Shown: in pieces, positions 36,447-45,384 of the stretch
Numbering within the stretch: the stretch's first letter is position 1
Layout of the letters: the number at the start of each line of letters is the position of its first letter
NCBI RefSeq assembly: GCF_006175945.1
Contig: NZ_VAJL01000001.1
Span: 4,663,916-4,727,915, forward strand
Source of the DNA: Chryseobacterium mulctrae
GTDB lineage: Bacteria > Bacteroidota > Bacteroidia > Flavobacteriales > Weeksellaceae
Direction of reading: 5' to 3'
DNA length: 64,000 nt
Translations under genes and position numbers: made by a program
The notes under the pieces: generated by a model
The model's input: only the letters and a program-made list of their open reading frames with translations
What the model was told of the DNA's origin: nothing
The model's database searches: none

Positions 36447-38060
36447 TTATTTACTTTCTGTATAAATCCTACCTTCTTCAATAGATACGTAATGTAATTC
36501 ACATATCAATTTCTCAACAATCACTGTCATTTGATCAACCTCTTCCTCTTTTAAATTAGTAATATGATGATGAAGAACCATATGGTAATCTAAATATGGG
36601 AAAAACTTAGTCCAGAATTCTTCAAACAGATAATTATATTTTCTCAACTCAGGATTTGCAAACTCGCATAACTTCCACAAACTGTAATTGGATAAATAGT
36701 TGGGCATATAGTAAAGCTTAGCGTAAATGTACGTCCTGCAAAATGAAAGAAAAAATAGGGTAAAGAAATATGGCAAGCCCTGATAAATTTCTCTTCCATC
36801 TTCTGCTATTGCAAGGAATTGTTGCGAATACTTCATTGTTGCATCATTGTAATAATCAAGATCTGCATAAGTGGGAATGTGAGGATTTTCCCAATGAGGT
36901 TCAGGATAGAAAGGATTAGATTGATAAATTCTGTTTTTGCCCTGAATAATGTCTACAAAGAAGCTTTGATAAAAATGTAGATTCTTCTGAACCCAATACC
37001 GATCGTGGCTGATCAGAACAAAATCAAAATTGTTACCTGTGTGACTCTTCAATGACTGCGCTATAGATTTTAATTTATCATTACCAACATTAAGACCAAG
37101 CAACAACAAATAGTAGGTTGTATTACTACCGTAAATAGCTGTGTGAAACAGATAGATTTCTTCGACCTCGACAGACTTTACAATTACTTCTACAACAATA
37201 TCAAGAACCACATCTTTATCATTTTCCTTAACTGTTTCAATGATTTTTTCCTCGTCAGCATATCCTATTTTTATCATTTTATTTAGCTGATACAATCGTT
37301 TTTCAATCATTCCGGAAAGACTATTCTCAGCGATATTGAACGCTTCGAACATTTCACTTTTAAAAAATAGATCATCTTTCGATGCTTCTCTCGCTTTTCC
37401 GATTAAATGAATCAGGTAATATTCGCTTCGGCTTTGAGAAACGAAATGACTCTGTACCTCAGGAATATGTTTGGAGAGGTTTCTTATTCTTTCGTTCAGG
37501 TTTTCTGAATTGGAACTATTTCCTGTATATAATTCTTCTAAGTATTCCAGATCATACTTAAAAACATTTTCATAAGCTAACAAGGCACTTACTGATGATT
37601 CATCCGTAACAAATCCTCTAACCTGCGTTAATAATAAATCGTGATCGTGAAAAAAGGAATCTTTATACTTCTCGAATTTCTTCTCGAATTTTTTCCTTTC
37701 TCTTGTAATAAGTAAATGGTTTCCATAATCAGCATTTTGATAAAAAATTGCTGATAGTCTGCAATACAATTCAACGAAAGGATCTCCGAGAGAGAATTTA
37801 TGGTGAATTTGTGAAGAGTAAAAAATACACACTTTAACTTTGTATTCTTTAAAAGCTTTTTCTACCCATTTTTTTCGCATTAGCTCCTCCACATCTTTTT
37901 TGTGTTCAACAACAATTATGAGGTGAGCATACTCTGAATTGTCAGTCTTATTGAAAAATATCTGAATGATAAGATAATGCTGTTTGAAAAGTTGATTGAT
38001 AGAACTATCTAAAAATTCGTTGCCAATTTGTGCAAATTGAAATTTATTTGAAGTTTTCAT
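36447..38060 (-). CDS. Unknown 537-aa protein, last gene of trio
   Basis: Start set at ATG 38060 (MKTSNKFQFAQIG); the longer frame begins with GTG inside the upstream gene. The N-terminal part has alternating strands and helices (HLIIVVEHKKDVEEL, VKVCIFYSSQIHH) that could be a nucleotidyltransferase-like or Rossmann-like domain. A SRSEYYLIHLIGKAREA segment has an R-x6-H spacing of the kind seen in HEPN domains, but this is weak. The C-terminal half is helical and aromatic. I do not recognise the family. It follows the 213-aa gene by 4 nt. Confidence 0.55.
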   Translation of the reverse strand: MKTSNKFQFAQIGNEFLDSSINQLFKQHYLIIQIFFNKTDNSEYAHLIIVVEHKKDVEELMRKKWVEKAFKEYKVKVCIFYSSQIHHKFSLGDPFVELYCRLSAIFYQNADYGNHLLITRERKKFEKKFEKYKDSFFHDHDLLLTQVRGFVTDESSVSALLAYENVFKYDLEYLEELYTGNSSNSENLNERIRNLSKHIPEVQSHFVSQSRSEYYLIHLIGKAREASKDDLFFKSEMFEAFNIAENSLSGMIEKRLYQLNKMIKIGYADEEKIIETVKENDKDVVLDIVVEVIVKSVEVEEIYLFHTAIYGSNTTYYLLLLGLNVGNDKLKSIAQSLKSHTGNNFDFVLISHDRYWVQKNLHFYQSFFVDIIQGKNRIYQSNPFYPEPHWENPHIPTYADLDYYNDATMKYSQQFLAIAEDGREIYQGLPYFFTLFFLSFCRTYIYAKLYYMPNYLSNYSLWKLCEFANPELRKYNYLFEEFWTKFFPYLDYHMVLHHHITNLKEEEVDQMTVIVEKLICELHYVSIEEGRIYTESK

Positions 38061-38064
38061 TTTA

Positions 38065-38706
38065 TTAAATTTGGGGGTCGTGATTTTCGGGATTAAAATA
38101 GAAGTAAAGAGATTCCAGAAACACACGGATTAAGGAGAACCACATCATTAAATCAATATGCTCCTGCAATTCTTTATCTTTCTCAAGTTTCAGAATATCA
38201 TCGATAGTAAAATCTGAATTGCCAATCTTTTCGAGAAACTTTTGGTAGTAATCTTCGCCAATAACGGAAAGGACACCCAGAAAAAGCTCTTTTAAATAAT
38301 CATCCAAAGGGATCGAACTAATGATATAGTTTTCGGCTTGGTAGGAATTGCTATTTTCAGTTTCCTTCAAAGGAAGGCTATTGCCAAATTCATCTATAAA
38401 ATTAGTAAAGCTTGAGATCAAAAATTGCAGGCAGGTTAGTAATCCGGCAATCTTTAAACTATGGGGATCAATATTTGGAATTTCAATGTTTCCTGAAAAC
38501 ATTTCTTTGATACTATACTTTTGTATCAATCTAGGATATCGGTCAAAAAGCATATTTATGTCTTCACTTCCTAATTTATCCATAAGTAGATAAATACCTT
38601 TATTAAGTTCATCTATCTGTCTGTTATCTGACAACAACTTAAAACTGATATCAACCTTTTCCATCAAGTCGATGATTCTTCTGTTAGTTTTTTCTTTATT
38701 TCTCAT
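38065..38706 (-). CDS. Unknown 213-aa protein, middle gene of trio
   Basis: Soluble, almost entirely helical 213-aa protein with many Leu/Ile heptad-like stretches (IKEMFSGNIEIPNIDPHSLK, then LQFLISSFTNFIDEFG). No motif or family recognised. It is coupled to the 537-aa gene downstream (4 nt) and separated by 67 nt from the 184-aa gene upstream. Confidence 0.5.
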   Translation of the reverse strand: MRNKEKTNRRIIDLMEKVDISFKLLSDNRQIDELNKGIYLLMDKLGSEDINMLFDRYPRLIQKYSIKEMFSGNIEIPNIDPHSLKIAGLLTCLQFLISSFTNFIDEFGNSLPLKETENSNSYQAENYIISSIPLDDYLKELFLGVLSVIGEDYYQKFLEKIGNSDFTIDDILKLEKDKELQEHIDLMMWFSLIRVFLESLYFYFNPENHDPQI

Positions 38707-38773
38707 ATTAAAATTTTTAATGAAATAAAGTTGGTCAGTAATTGTCTGGTATCTAATTCTTTCTGAGGATAAA

Positions 38774-39328
38774 TTATTCTGAGGACGTGGTTTTTTTATC
38801 TTTTATTTTCTTTAAGCCTCTTTCACGAATGATCTGTGCTGAATCAAGCATTTTATTAAGATGGATAAAAAGAGTAACGATATTTGCTTCAGGTTCATCA
38901 GAATATGCACCTAATGAGAAATAAACAATCTGCGTATTGAAATACTCAAAGTCTTGTAGAGTAAACTCTTTAAATGCCTTCTGAAAGACAAGAAACGGAT
39001 TGCGGTATTCTTCATCGGAAAGCGAACCTTGAAGTAATCTGGATGGAAACTTTGGGGAACGTTTTACTTTCCATTTTTCTCCTTTGAATTGTAAGACATA
39101 ACTTGCTCTTATGAATGAACGCATACAGAGGTAATAATGGAATATTAGAGATGGGTCATCTTTCATCAGTACTTCGCATTTCGTTGAGTAATTCATCACG
39201 TCATTTAGCCTTTCTCTTACAGCGGATAGAAAATCCATTTGAAAAAATGCATCTATCAATGTAAGACAGGAATGTTTTTGATGGCTGTCCCAGAACTTAG
39301 CTTCAAAGTCTATTTTCTTATTTTTCAT
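38774..39328 (-). CDS. Unknown 184-aa protein, first gene of trio
   Basis: 184-aa soluble protein with a basic C-terminal tail (KKIKDKKTTSSE). The middle contains YYLCMRSFIRASYVLQF and a KVKRSPKFPSRLL segment. The family is not recognised. It is divergent from an XRE regulator gene with a 177-nt shared control region, which suggests the trio is under that regulator's control. Confidence 0.5.
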   Translation of the reverse strand: MKNKKIDFEAKFWDSHQKHSCLTLIDAFFQMDFLSAVRERLNDVMNYSTKCEVLMKDDPSLIFHYYLCMRSFIRASYVLQFKGEKWKVKRSPKFPSRLLQGSLSDEEYRNPFLVFQKAFKEFTLQDFEYFNTQIVYFSLGAYSDEPEANIVTLFIHLNKMLDSAQIIRERGLKKIKDKKTTSSE

Positions 39329-39505
39329 AATAATTAAGTTTTATGCTGATACGAATTACAACAATATAGTGTGTATAATCAATGCTGAAACTGCATATTA
39401 TATCTAGAGAAATGGATATTTTACAGGATAATTTTTTAACTTTACAATTCAGACGAATTAATAGAAATGGCTTTATCTTTAAGCCTTTAAAATTTGATAA
39501 CCACT

Positions 39506-39913
39506 ATGGAACAGAAAATACATCAGGGAAGAAATGTAAAACGATTTAGAGAGATGCTAGGTATCAAACAGGAAGCTTTAGCTCTTGACTTAGGTGATGA
39601 TTGGAATCAGAAGAAAATTTCTTTGCTTGAACAAAAAGAAATAATCGAAGATGCTTTGCTGAAAAAGATTTCTGAAGTATTGAAAATTCCGGTAGAAGCT
39701 ATTCAAAACTTTGATGAAGAACAAGCTGTTAATATTATTTCTAATACTTTTGGAGAGCACGCTTTTAGTAATTCTTTCAATTATGGAACTATCAATTTTC
39801 ATCCGATTGAAAAATTAGTTTCACTGCACGAGGAAAAGATTGCCCTTTATGAAAGAATGCTGAAAGAAAAAGATGAAATGATGGATAGGCTTGAAAAGCT
39901 AATCAATAAATAA
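39506..39913 (+). CDS. XRE-family helix-turn-helix regulator
   Basis: 135-aa DNA-binding protein. The N-terminal HTH is visible (GRNVKRFREMLGIKQEALALD, residues about 6-26, then WNQKKISLLEQ), followed by a linker and a C-terminal coiled coil (ALYERMLKEKDEMMDRLEKL) suited to dimerisation. The start is set at ATG 39506. It is divergent from the unknown trio and ends in a strong terminator, so it is not co-transcribed with the PrimPol gene. Confidence 0.8.
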   Translation: MEQKIHQGRNVKRFREMLGIKQEALALDLGDDWNQKKISLLEQKEIIEDALLKKISEVLKIPVEAIQNFDEEQAVNIISNTFGEHAFSNSFNYGTINFHPIEKLVSLHEEKIALYERMLKEKDEMMDRLEKLINK

Positions 39914-39950
39914 AAATATAAGTAATTCGGGATCATTACTTTTTCATTGG

Positions 39951-39980
39951 AAAGGCTCAACCAAATTGGTTGAGCCTTTT
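39951..39980 (+). terminator. Terminator after XRE gene
   Basis: AAAGGCTCAACCAA / TTGGTTGAGCCTTT nearly loopless perfect stem followed by TT. It separates the XRE gene from the PrimPol-RT cassette. Confidence 0.85.
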
Positions 39981-40072
39981 GCAAAAAAAGCTAAGGATTA
40001 TAATTTTCCAACTCTCAAATTTATTGTTAACAATATACACTAATTAAGAATTTTTTGAAGTCATTGCCACAT

Positions 40073-41086
40073 ATGGAAAATATTATTGTTTCTTATCAAG
40101 ATAATTTTTGGGGTAAAATATCTCACCGAAAATTATTAGATGTTTTAGAGGAGATAAAAAGTGAACAACATAAAATCATTACAGATCATTTAAGACATCA
40201 TTATCTAAGTGAAGATGGTCTTTATGGAATAAAAAAGAAGAAATTACCTGTAGCTACTTTTTGTGCAAATTTCAATGATTCCTCTAGAACAAAAGAAAAT
40301 CTCAATAATTATAATTCATTAATGATTATCGATATAGATGATATTGGATTAGAAAATGTAAAGAATGTTTTTGAGCAATTATCTTCAGATATTTATTTGT
40401 TCGCTTTATGGTTATCACCTTCAGGTAACGGTATAAAGGGGTTAATACAAATTAGTTTTGAGGAAAATATAAATTCAAACGAAATTGATATCTGGCATTA
40501 CTCAGCATTTTCAAAAATCTCATCCTACTTTAAAGAAAAATATCAAATCGACTTAGATCAGAGCGGTAAAGATTTTACTCGACTTTGTTTTATTTCAAAA
40601 GATGAAAATATTGTTATTAAAAACGACGAAATCACAGAAAAATTCTTAATAAAGAAGGATGCAAAATTAGAACTACAAACTACAACTGTAGCTCAAATAA
40701 GATCTGTTAAAGGGATAGTGAGTGCGAAAGAAATGAAGAATATTCTTAATAATCCACTAAATAGAAATAGCCCAACCAAAAAGAAAGAAATTCAAAACAT
40801 TATAAAATTCCTAAATAAAAATAAAAAATCAATTACCTACGAATACGATAACTGGTTACGAGTTGCTTTAGCTATTTCTAGCTCGTTTACTTATGATTTG
40901 GGGATCATTTTTTTTATTGAACTAAGTAAAATGGATGAATCAAAATTTAACGAAACTAACTGTACTAATATGTTGAAGGAATGTTATATCAATAATAAAA
41001 AAATGATTAAATTTAACACAGTAATACATTTGGCGGTACAAAAAGGATTTATATATAAAAAAGATTTTGGTTTGGAGAGTAACTAA
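40073..41086 (+). CDS. BT4734/VirE-N type PrimPol-like protein with PriCT domain
   Basis: 337-aa protein; start at ATG 40073. The N-terminal domain has SLMIIDIDDIGLENV (DxD of an archaeo-eukaryotic primase fold), WLSPSGNGIKGLIQI and DFTRLCFIS, the three blocks seen in BT4734/BF3469-family proteins. The C-terminal YDNWLRVALAISSSF and FNETNCTNMLKECY resemble the PriCT_2 domain that follows many PrimPols. The usual C-terminal helicase is absent. It could prime or extend nucleic acid. The RT follows in the same direction after 137 nt, and a structured segment overlaps the end of this gene. Confidence 0.7.
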   Translation: MENIIVSYQDNFWGKISHRKLLDVLEEIKSEQHKIITDHLRHHYLSEDGLYGIKKKKLPVATFCANFNDSSRTKENLNNYNSLMIIDIDDIGLENVKNVFEQLSSDIYLFALWLSPSGNGIKGLIQISFEENINSNEIDIWHYSAFSKISSYFKEKYQIDLDQSGKDFTRLCFISKDENIVIKNDEITEKFLIKKDAKLELQTTTVAQIRSVKGIVSAKEMKNILNNPLNRNSPTKKKEIQNIIKFLNKNKKSITYEYDNWLRVALAISSSFTYDLGIIFFIELSKMDESKFNETNCTNMLKECYINNKKMIKFNTVIHLAVQKGFIYKKDFGLESN

Positions 41087-41214
41087 ACGGTAACTTATTT
41101 AATGAGTGGATCGTGTTGGCACTACTGGATATAAAAATCGGTTCACACCGCAGTAGTTGGTAAGTTGGCAATTGTCAGTATTATGGTTTAAAATCGGGGA
41201 CTCTCCATCCATTA
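41073..41214 (+). ncRNA. Candidate structured ncRNA preceding the reverse transcriptase
   Basis: Between the PrimPol and RT genes, nested complementary segments are visible: ACTACTG (41121-41127) with CAGTAGT (41151-41157), containing the hairpin CGGT-TCAC-ACCG (41139-41150). Outside it, TAACTTA (41091-41097) pairs with TAAGTTG (41161-41167), with one G-U pair. Two alternative closing stems exist: TGGAGAGT (41073-41080) with ACTCTCCA (41200-41207), or AATGAGTGGA (41101-41110) with TCCATCCATT (41204-41213; one mismatch and one wobble). Retrons and several defence RTs carry such an RNA just upstream of the RT. Ends and use are not known. Confidence 0.5.
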
Positions 41215-41223
41215 TTTATTTTT

Positions 41224-43203
41224 ATGTTAGAAGACTATTGTAATAGAGAAGAAATTCTATTTCGCTTGTGTAAAGCAAGAGCAAAACTTGCAAGACATCG
41301 TGGTAAATCGCATCTTGATCATATCATTTCTGCTGACCAGAATTACAATTATCACTATAATAATCAAAAAAGTAATAGACATAAGGGAAATGACATTGAT
41401 TTATTATGCTCAATAATGCCATCTCGCAGAAAATGGATTAATCCCACAATAAAGGAAAGGTATCCTAAAAATGATGGTCAACGCATAAATTCTGTAGATC
41501 ATAATACCAGAGCTTTATTAAAGACTATTTATCATTACAGAAAAACTAACCCAACAGAACCCTTTTTACTTAGATTAGAAAATTTTATTGATGAGATAAT
41601 TGAGTCAGTCAATGATAAAAGTTTTTCGCTTACATCGCCACAGATATTATCCAAGCTTAAAAAACCAAATGACAAAAGCTGTAAAATTTGTCGTCCAATT
41701 TGTGTTTTCCCACTAAAAGATAAAATTATAATTTCAATTATAAATAAATATTTGACAAAGGCATTTGATAATATTTTTTATAATCATTCCTACGCTTTTA
41801 GAGCAAAAAAAGACAACGCAAAATTTCCTCCAACCCATCATAGTGCCATAGAATATATTCTAGAATACAAAAACAAATATAAAGGAAAACGTTTGTGGGT
41901 ATCTGAATGTGATATCAGTAAATTTTTTGACACAGTGAATCATAATATAGTTAAGGAAAAATTTAGAGATGTCATAAAAATACATAACAAAACCAATGAA
42001 GTAAAAATTGATAACCGGGCAATTTTAATATTCAACAAGTACTTACAATGTTATGATTTTCAAAAATTTGTATATGCCCTTAATGATGATAAGAATTATT
42101 GGATTGAAAGAAAGAGAGAGGGTGGAAGTTTTGAATGGGTAAAAGATGACTTACTTAAATTAAATTGTTATAAAAATATTAAGAGAAATCGCATTGGAAT
42201 TCCACAGGGTGGTGCATTATCAGGTCTGATTGCAAACATTGTTCTGCATAGTATTGATATGGAAATGAAAGCTGATGAAGATGAAAAGCTATGTTATGTA
42301 AGGTTCTGTGATGATATGCTTTTAATTCATCCTAATAGAAAAATTTGTAATGAAAAAACTGATATTTATTTTAATGGCTTGGAAAAGCTAAAGTTAATTT
42401 CTCATCCTCCTAAACCTGTTAACGAAATAAATAAAAATTTTTTTTGGAATGATTCAAAAAGTAAATCGCCCTACAAATGGTCAAAATTTTCAAACAATTC
42501 TTTTGATCGAATTGGTTTTGTTGGTTACGAAATATGTTATAACGGGACTTTAAGGGTAAGAAAGAGTTCACTAATTAAAGAAAAACGTAAAATAAGAGAT
42601 TTAACAGAACACACACTATCAATATTAAAAAATGGGAAAAGAAAATCAGACGATATGATTTTAGAGTCTGTTTCAAACAAACTCATAGGAATGTCCGTTG
42701 GAAGAGTGACTATGAAAAACCATAAATTCTCTGATAATGAAATGTGTTGGGTAAATGGATTTACATTACTGCGCAATAATCACAATTTACGAACACAGCT
42801 AAGGAGATTGGACTACTATAGGTCAAAACATTTATCTAGATTTAAAAAGAAACTTGCAAAGATTCCGGAAGCAAAACCAAGAACATCTGACGAATCAAGA
42901 AAAATCGGAAAACATTTTTTTATCAAAATAGGTGGAATATCCTATGCTGACTCAGAAGCTATCAGACTTGAACTTCAAAATACTAAAATCTTAAATACTA
43001 AATTTGTTTTATCTAAATACAGAAAAGAGCTGTTAATAAAAAATTCTAATCTTTTGGTTCTTTCAGGAAGATATATCTCATATTTACCACAGATTTATAA
43101 TTTATTAATTGAAAATGAAAAAGAAGATCGATATGTACCCTACTATGGTAAGCCATTTAGTTACTTTTATCACGTTATAGATAAGAAACGTTCTGATTCA
43201 TAA
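41224..43203 (+). CDS. Reverse transcriptase of unassigned class (659 aa)
   Basis: RT blocks in order: CVFPLKDKIIISIINKYLTK and YNHSYAFR; SECDISKFFDTVNH with catalytic D230; RIGIPQGGALSGLIANIVL (PQGG at 327-330); and YVRFCDDML with D363/D364 (FCDD instead of the common YADD). GFVGYEI follows. About 90-150 residues precede the RT core and over 200 follow, far larger than a retron RT, and no maturase X/En pattern, protease or integrase is seen. Retron-type NAxxH and VTG motifs are not apparent. It probably belongs to the group II-like or unknown-group RTs, many of which are anti-phage systems. It is preceded by a structured segment and a PrimPol-like gene. Confidence 0.8.
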   Translation: MLEDYCNREEILFRLCKARAKLARHRGKSHLDHIISADQNYNYHYNNQKSNRHKGNDIDLLCSIMPSRRKWINPTIKERYPKNDGQRINSVDHNTRALLKTIYHYRKTNPTEPFLLRLENFIDEIIESVNDKSFSLTSPQILSKLKKPNDKSCKICRPICVFPLKDKIIISIINKYLTKAFDNIFYNHSYAFRAKKDNAKFPPTHHSAIEYILEYKNKYKGKRLWVSECDISKFFDTVNHNIVKEKFRDVIKIHNKTNEVKIDNRAILIFNKYLQCYDFQKFVYALNDDKNYWIERKREGGSFEWVKDDLLKLNCYKNIKRNRIGIPQGGALSGLIANIVLHSIDMEMKADEDEKLCYVRFCDDMLLIHPNRKICNEKTDIYFNGLEKLKLISHPPKPVNEINKNFFWNDSKSKSPYKWSKFSNNSFDRIGFVGYEICYNGTLRVRKSSLIKEKRKIRDLTEHTLSILKNGKRKSDDMILESVSNKLIGMSVGRVTMKNHKFSDNEMCWVNGFTLLRNNHNLRTQLRRLDYYRSKHLSRFKKKLAKIPEAKPRTSDESRKIGKHFFIKIGGISYADSEAIRLELQNTKILNTKFVLSKYRKELLIKNSNLLVLSGRYISYLPQIYNLLIENEKEDRYVPYYGKPFSYFYHVIDKKRSDS

Positions 43204-43304
43204 AGCGTTATTTTTTTACTAATAAGTGATAATAAACAATAAATCTATAAATAATTGATTTTTAAGTTTTTTCAACTTGTCAAATACTCTTCAAATATTA
43301 GAAC

Positions 43305-43802
43305 CTATTTTTTAGTTTGCTTCTCAACTTCAGAAATTAAATCATAATTAAAGAATAATTTTCTCTTTTTTACGGAGTTAATGATTTGTTTCTGATATTT
43401 ATCAATTAGATATGTTTCTATTTCTAGCCTCCCGAAATTAACTTCGATAAAAGTAATATGTAATTCTTCATCAAAATATTTGTCCAGCAATACTTCTATT
43501 TCGGAATCATATTTTTCACTTGATTTAATTCCTCCAAATTTTAATTTACCAATCTTCTTTCTGAAAGTATGATTCACAGTTCTAGTTATATCAGACATTC
43601 TCTTACATAAATTACCTGTCTCTCCAATATATATTATTTTATCATTTCCTTCAAAGATTGCATATATGCCAGGAACATTTTTAAAATATTGTTTCCTCCA
43701 AATTAATGTTCTTTCAAACTTTATCTTAGGAGATTCAAATAATAATTTTTCTGCAAGAATTAAATTTTTATATAACTCATTATCTTCAAGATTAAAAATC
43801 AT
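43305..43802 (-). CDS. GIY-YIG nuclease family protein
   Basis: 165-aa protein with the GIY-YIG core: PGIYAIFEGNDKIIYIGET, then NLCKRMSDI (conserved Arg) and a downstream Glu in the ITFIEVNFGRLEIETYLI helix. It is a stand-alone domain without an obvious DNA-binding extension. It is convergent with the RT gene (101-nt gap), so it is not in the RT operon. It may be a selfish or defence nuclease. Confidence 0.75.
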   Translation of the reverse strand: MIFNLEDNELYKNLILAEKLLFESPKIKFERTLIWRKQYFKNVPGIYAIFEGNDKIIYIGETGNLCKRMSDITRTVNHTFRKKIGKLKFGGIKSSEKYDSEIEVLLDKYFDEELHITFIEVNFGRLEIETYLIDKYQKQIINSVKKRKLFFNYDLISEVEKQTKK

Positions 43803-43930
43803 AATTTTAGCTATATTTTTTATTTATTATTAATCATTCGAAAATTTGAAAGAGAAGAAAAAATTTAATTTCTCAGTAGGATTGTCGAGGAAAACTATCA
43901 TTTTGACAAACTGATGTTGTAGGTATGACC

Positions 43931-44641
43931 TTATTCTACATTAGGCAATTTTGTCCTTAAACGCATTTGCATTTCATCTTTTCTTCGAGTACTTTTTATT
44001 TTCGCTAGAACTTCCATAGCGTTAGTTAAACTTGTTTCATAATATCCTTTATTGCCGTTTTCTTTTTCGAGATCACATAACATTAAATATGTGTCAAATT
44101 TCAAAATCCTGTTGTCGTCATTTTCAGGTAAATCAAGTGATAATGCTTCGTCATAATATTTTCGCCCTAAATCCTCTTTCTCATTGGTAAAAAGAAAAGT
44201 CCCAAAGCCTCTTAAATTCATAAGTTTAATTGGTTTGGAAATTGATTTTTCAATGGTTTTCTTCCAAAACAACTCAGATTTTTCTTGGTCACCGATTGTT
44301 GAATATGCACTTGCTAAAATGTTACAGTCGATTTCTGTTGCGAGCTTATCATATCTTTGTACAAGATAGTCAGCGTGTGCAATTAAAATTCGTCTTTGAG
44401 AATTATAATTACGTCTAAGTAAAATATTAGATTCGGAATTGAAATCGATATCTTTTGTAGCTCTAAGCTTTGTAGTTTCGATACCAATTTTAGAAATGCC
44501 TTCTAGGGTGTCGGTTAATGTTTTGCGGATAGTCCTTTTGGTCTCCTTGTTTTTTTGAATTAATGTAATAATCAAAGAAGCAATGGAAATCGTCAAAGCA
44601 CAACCGCTTAAAGAAACTATAATGTAATCTTTTGTTTCCAT
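43931..44641 (-). CDS. Membrane-anchored TPR-like protein of unknown function
   Basis: 236-aa protein with one N-terminal membrane helix (IIVSLSGCALTISIASLII) followed by a basic KNKETKRTIRK stretch, so the rest is cytoplasmic by the positive-inside rule. The remainder has helical pairs typical of tetratricopeptide folds (NILASAYSTIGDQEKSELFW, then RKYYDEALSLDLPEND). No family recognised. Confidence 0.5.
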   Translation of the reverse strand: METKDYIIVSLSGCALTISIASLIITLIQKNKETKRTIRKTLTDTLEGISKIGIETTKLRATKDIDFNSESNILLRRNYNSQRRILIAHADYLVQRYDKLATEIDCNILASAYSTIGDQEKSELFWKKTIEKSISKPIKLMNLRGFGTFLFTNEKEDLGRKYYDEALSLDLPENDDNRILKFDTYLMLCDLEKENGNKGYYETSLTNAMEVLAKIKSTRRKDEMQMRLRTKLPNVE

Positions 44642-45018
44642 ATAAAGTTTTTAAAAATAATCTTATATTATTTTTGGTTAGTGTATTAAATGTAAAGAAA
44701 AAGCGGAAAGTTACTGTTATAGTTTATATTTTTTTCAAACCTACATACCAAATCTTTAAATCTGAATAAATACAACTAACTATTTCTCAAAAGTCTTAAA
44801 ATATCATCCAATGCAGAACAGGGAATGTTATTCTTCAGACAGTTTTTATGCTATTTCCCAATAGATATCCTAAAATAAAATATATAACTCTTTATTTCAT
44901 CAATAACAGTTCATTTCAAGATTTGACAATTGCTTACTTTCTGAATTATAACAGTAATTATTAAAGGTGTAAACTCTAATTTTATAACTTCTCCGCTATT
45001 CATTGGTTATTTTTTGCT
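44642..45018. other. Gene-poor spacer with a possible decayed frame
   Basis: AT-rich. On the minus strand a short frame ending at 44776 (tail IPCSALDDILRLLRNS) looks like the end of a lost gene, but no start or homologue can be assigned. Otherwise nothing is seen. Confidence 0.3.
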
Positions 45019-45384
45019 TTAAGATTTTTGAGTATCATAAACTAGCAAACCTTCATCAAACCAAACATCTTCGTATCCATTATTATCAAATAAAAAACGA
45101 TTACCGGCAGGAAGTGTCAAATATTTTAAAAGTTCAGGATAGTATTCTTCTAAATGAAAGATATGCATCGGCTTAAAAAAATCATCTGCATCTGAATATT
45201 CTCCAGCCCAAATATACCATCCTGAAGAATCTCCTTCAGGAAAATGTCTTAGTCCATTTATGGGCATCACACCACTTTTTATATTATCGGAAATCCCTAC
45301 TTTTAATTCTTCAGATGTAGCAAAAAAATCTTGCGAATATTTTTCGCAAATATCTTTTTGCTCCTTGACATATTTATTGTCCAT
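45019..45384 (-). CDS. Probable immunity protein for the Rhs toxin tip
   Basis: 121-aa acidic protein. The block NGLRHFPEGDSSGWYIWAGE, followed by PAGNRFLFDNNGYEDVWFD, is of a kind common in immunity proteins of polymorphic toxin loci (possibly the Imm33-like group). It overlaps the end of the HNH toxin frame by 11 nt, the standard toxin-immunity arrangement, so it should neutralise that nuclease in the cytoplasm. Confidence 0.6.
   Translation of the reverse strand: MDNKYVKEQKDICEKYSQDFFATSEELKVGISDNIKSGVMPINGLRHFPEGDSSGWYIWAGEYSDADDFFKPMHIFHLEEYYPELLKYLTLPAGNRFLFDNNGYEDVWFDEGLLVYDTQKS

Noticed and set aside
41073..43203. Calling the RT locus a retron
   Set aside because: The upstream repeats look retron-like, but the RT is twice the usual size and I see no NAxxH or VTG motif. 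Left as unassigned.
41224..43203. Diversity-generating retroelement or group II intron
   Set aside because: No accessory Avd-like gene or template/variable repeat pair was noticed, and no maturase/endonuclease tail or intron domain V-like hairpin was seen next to the RT.
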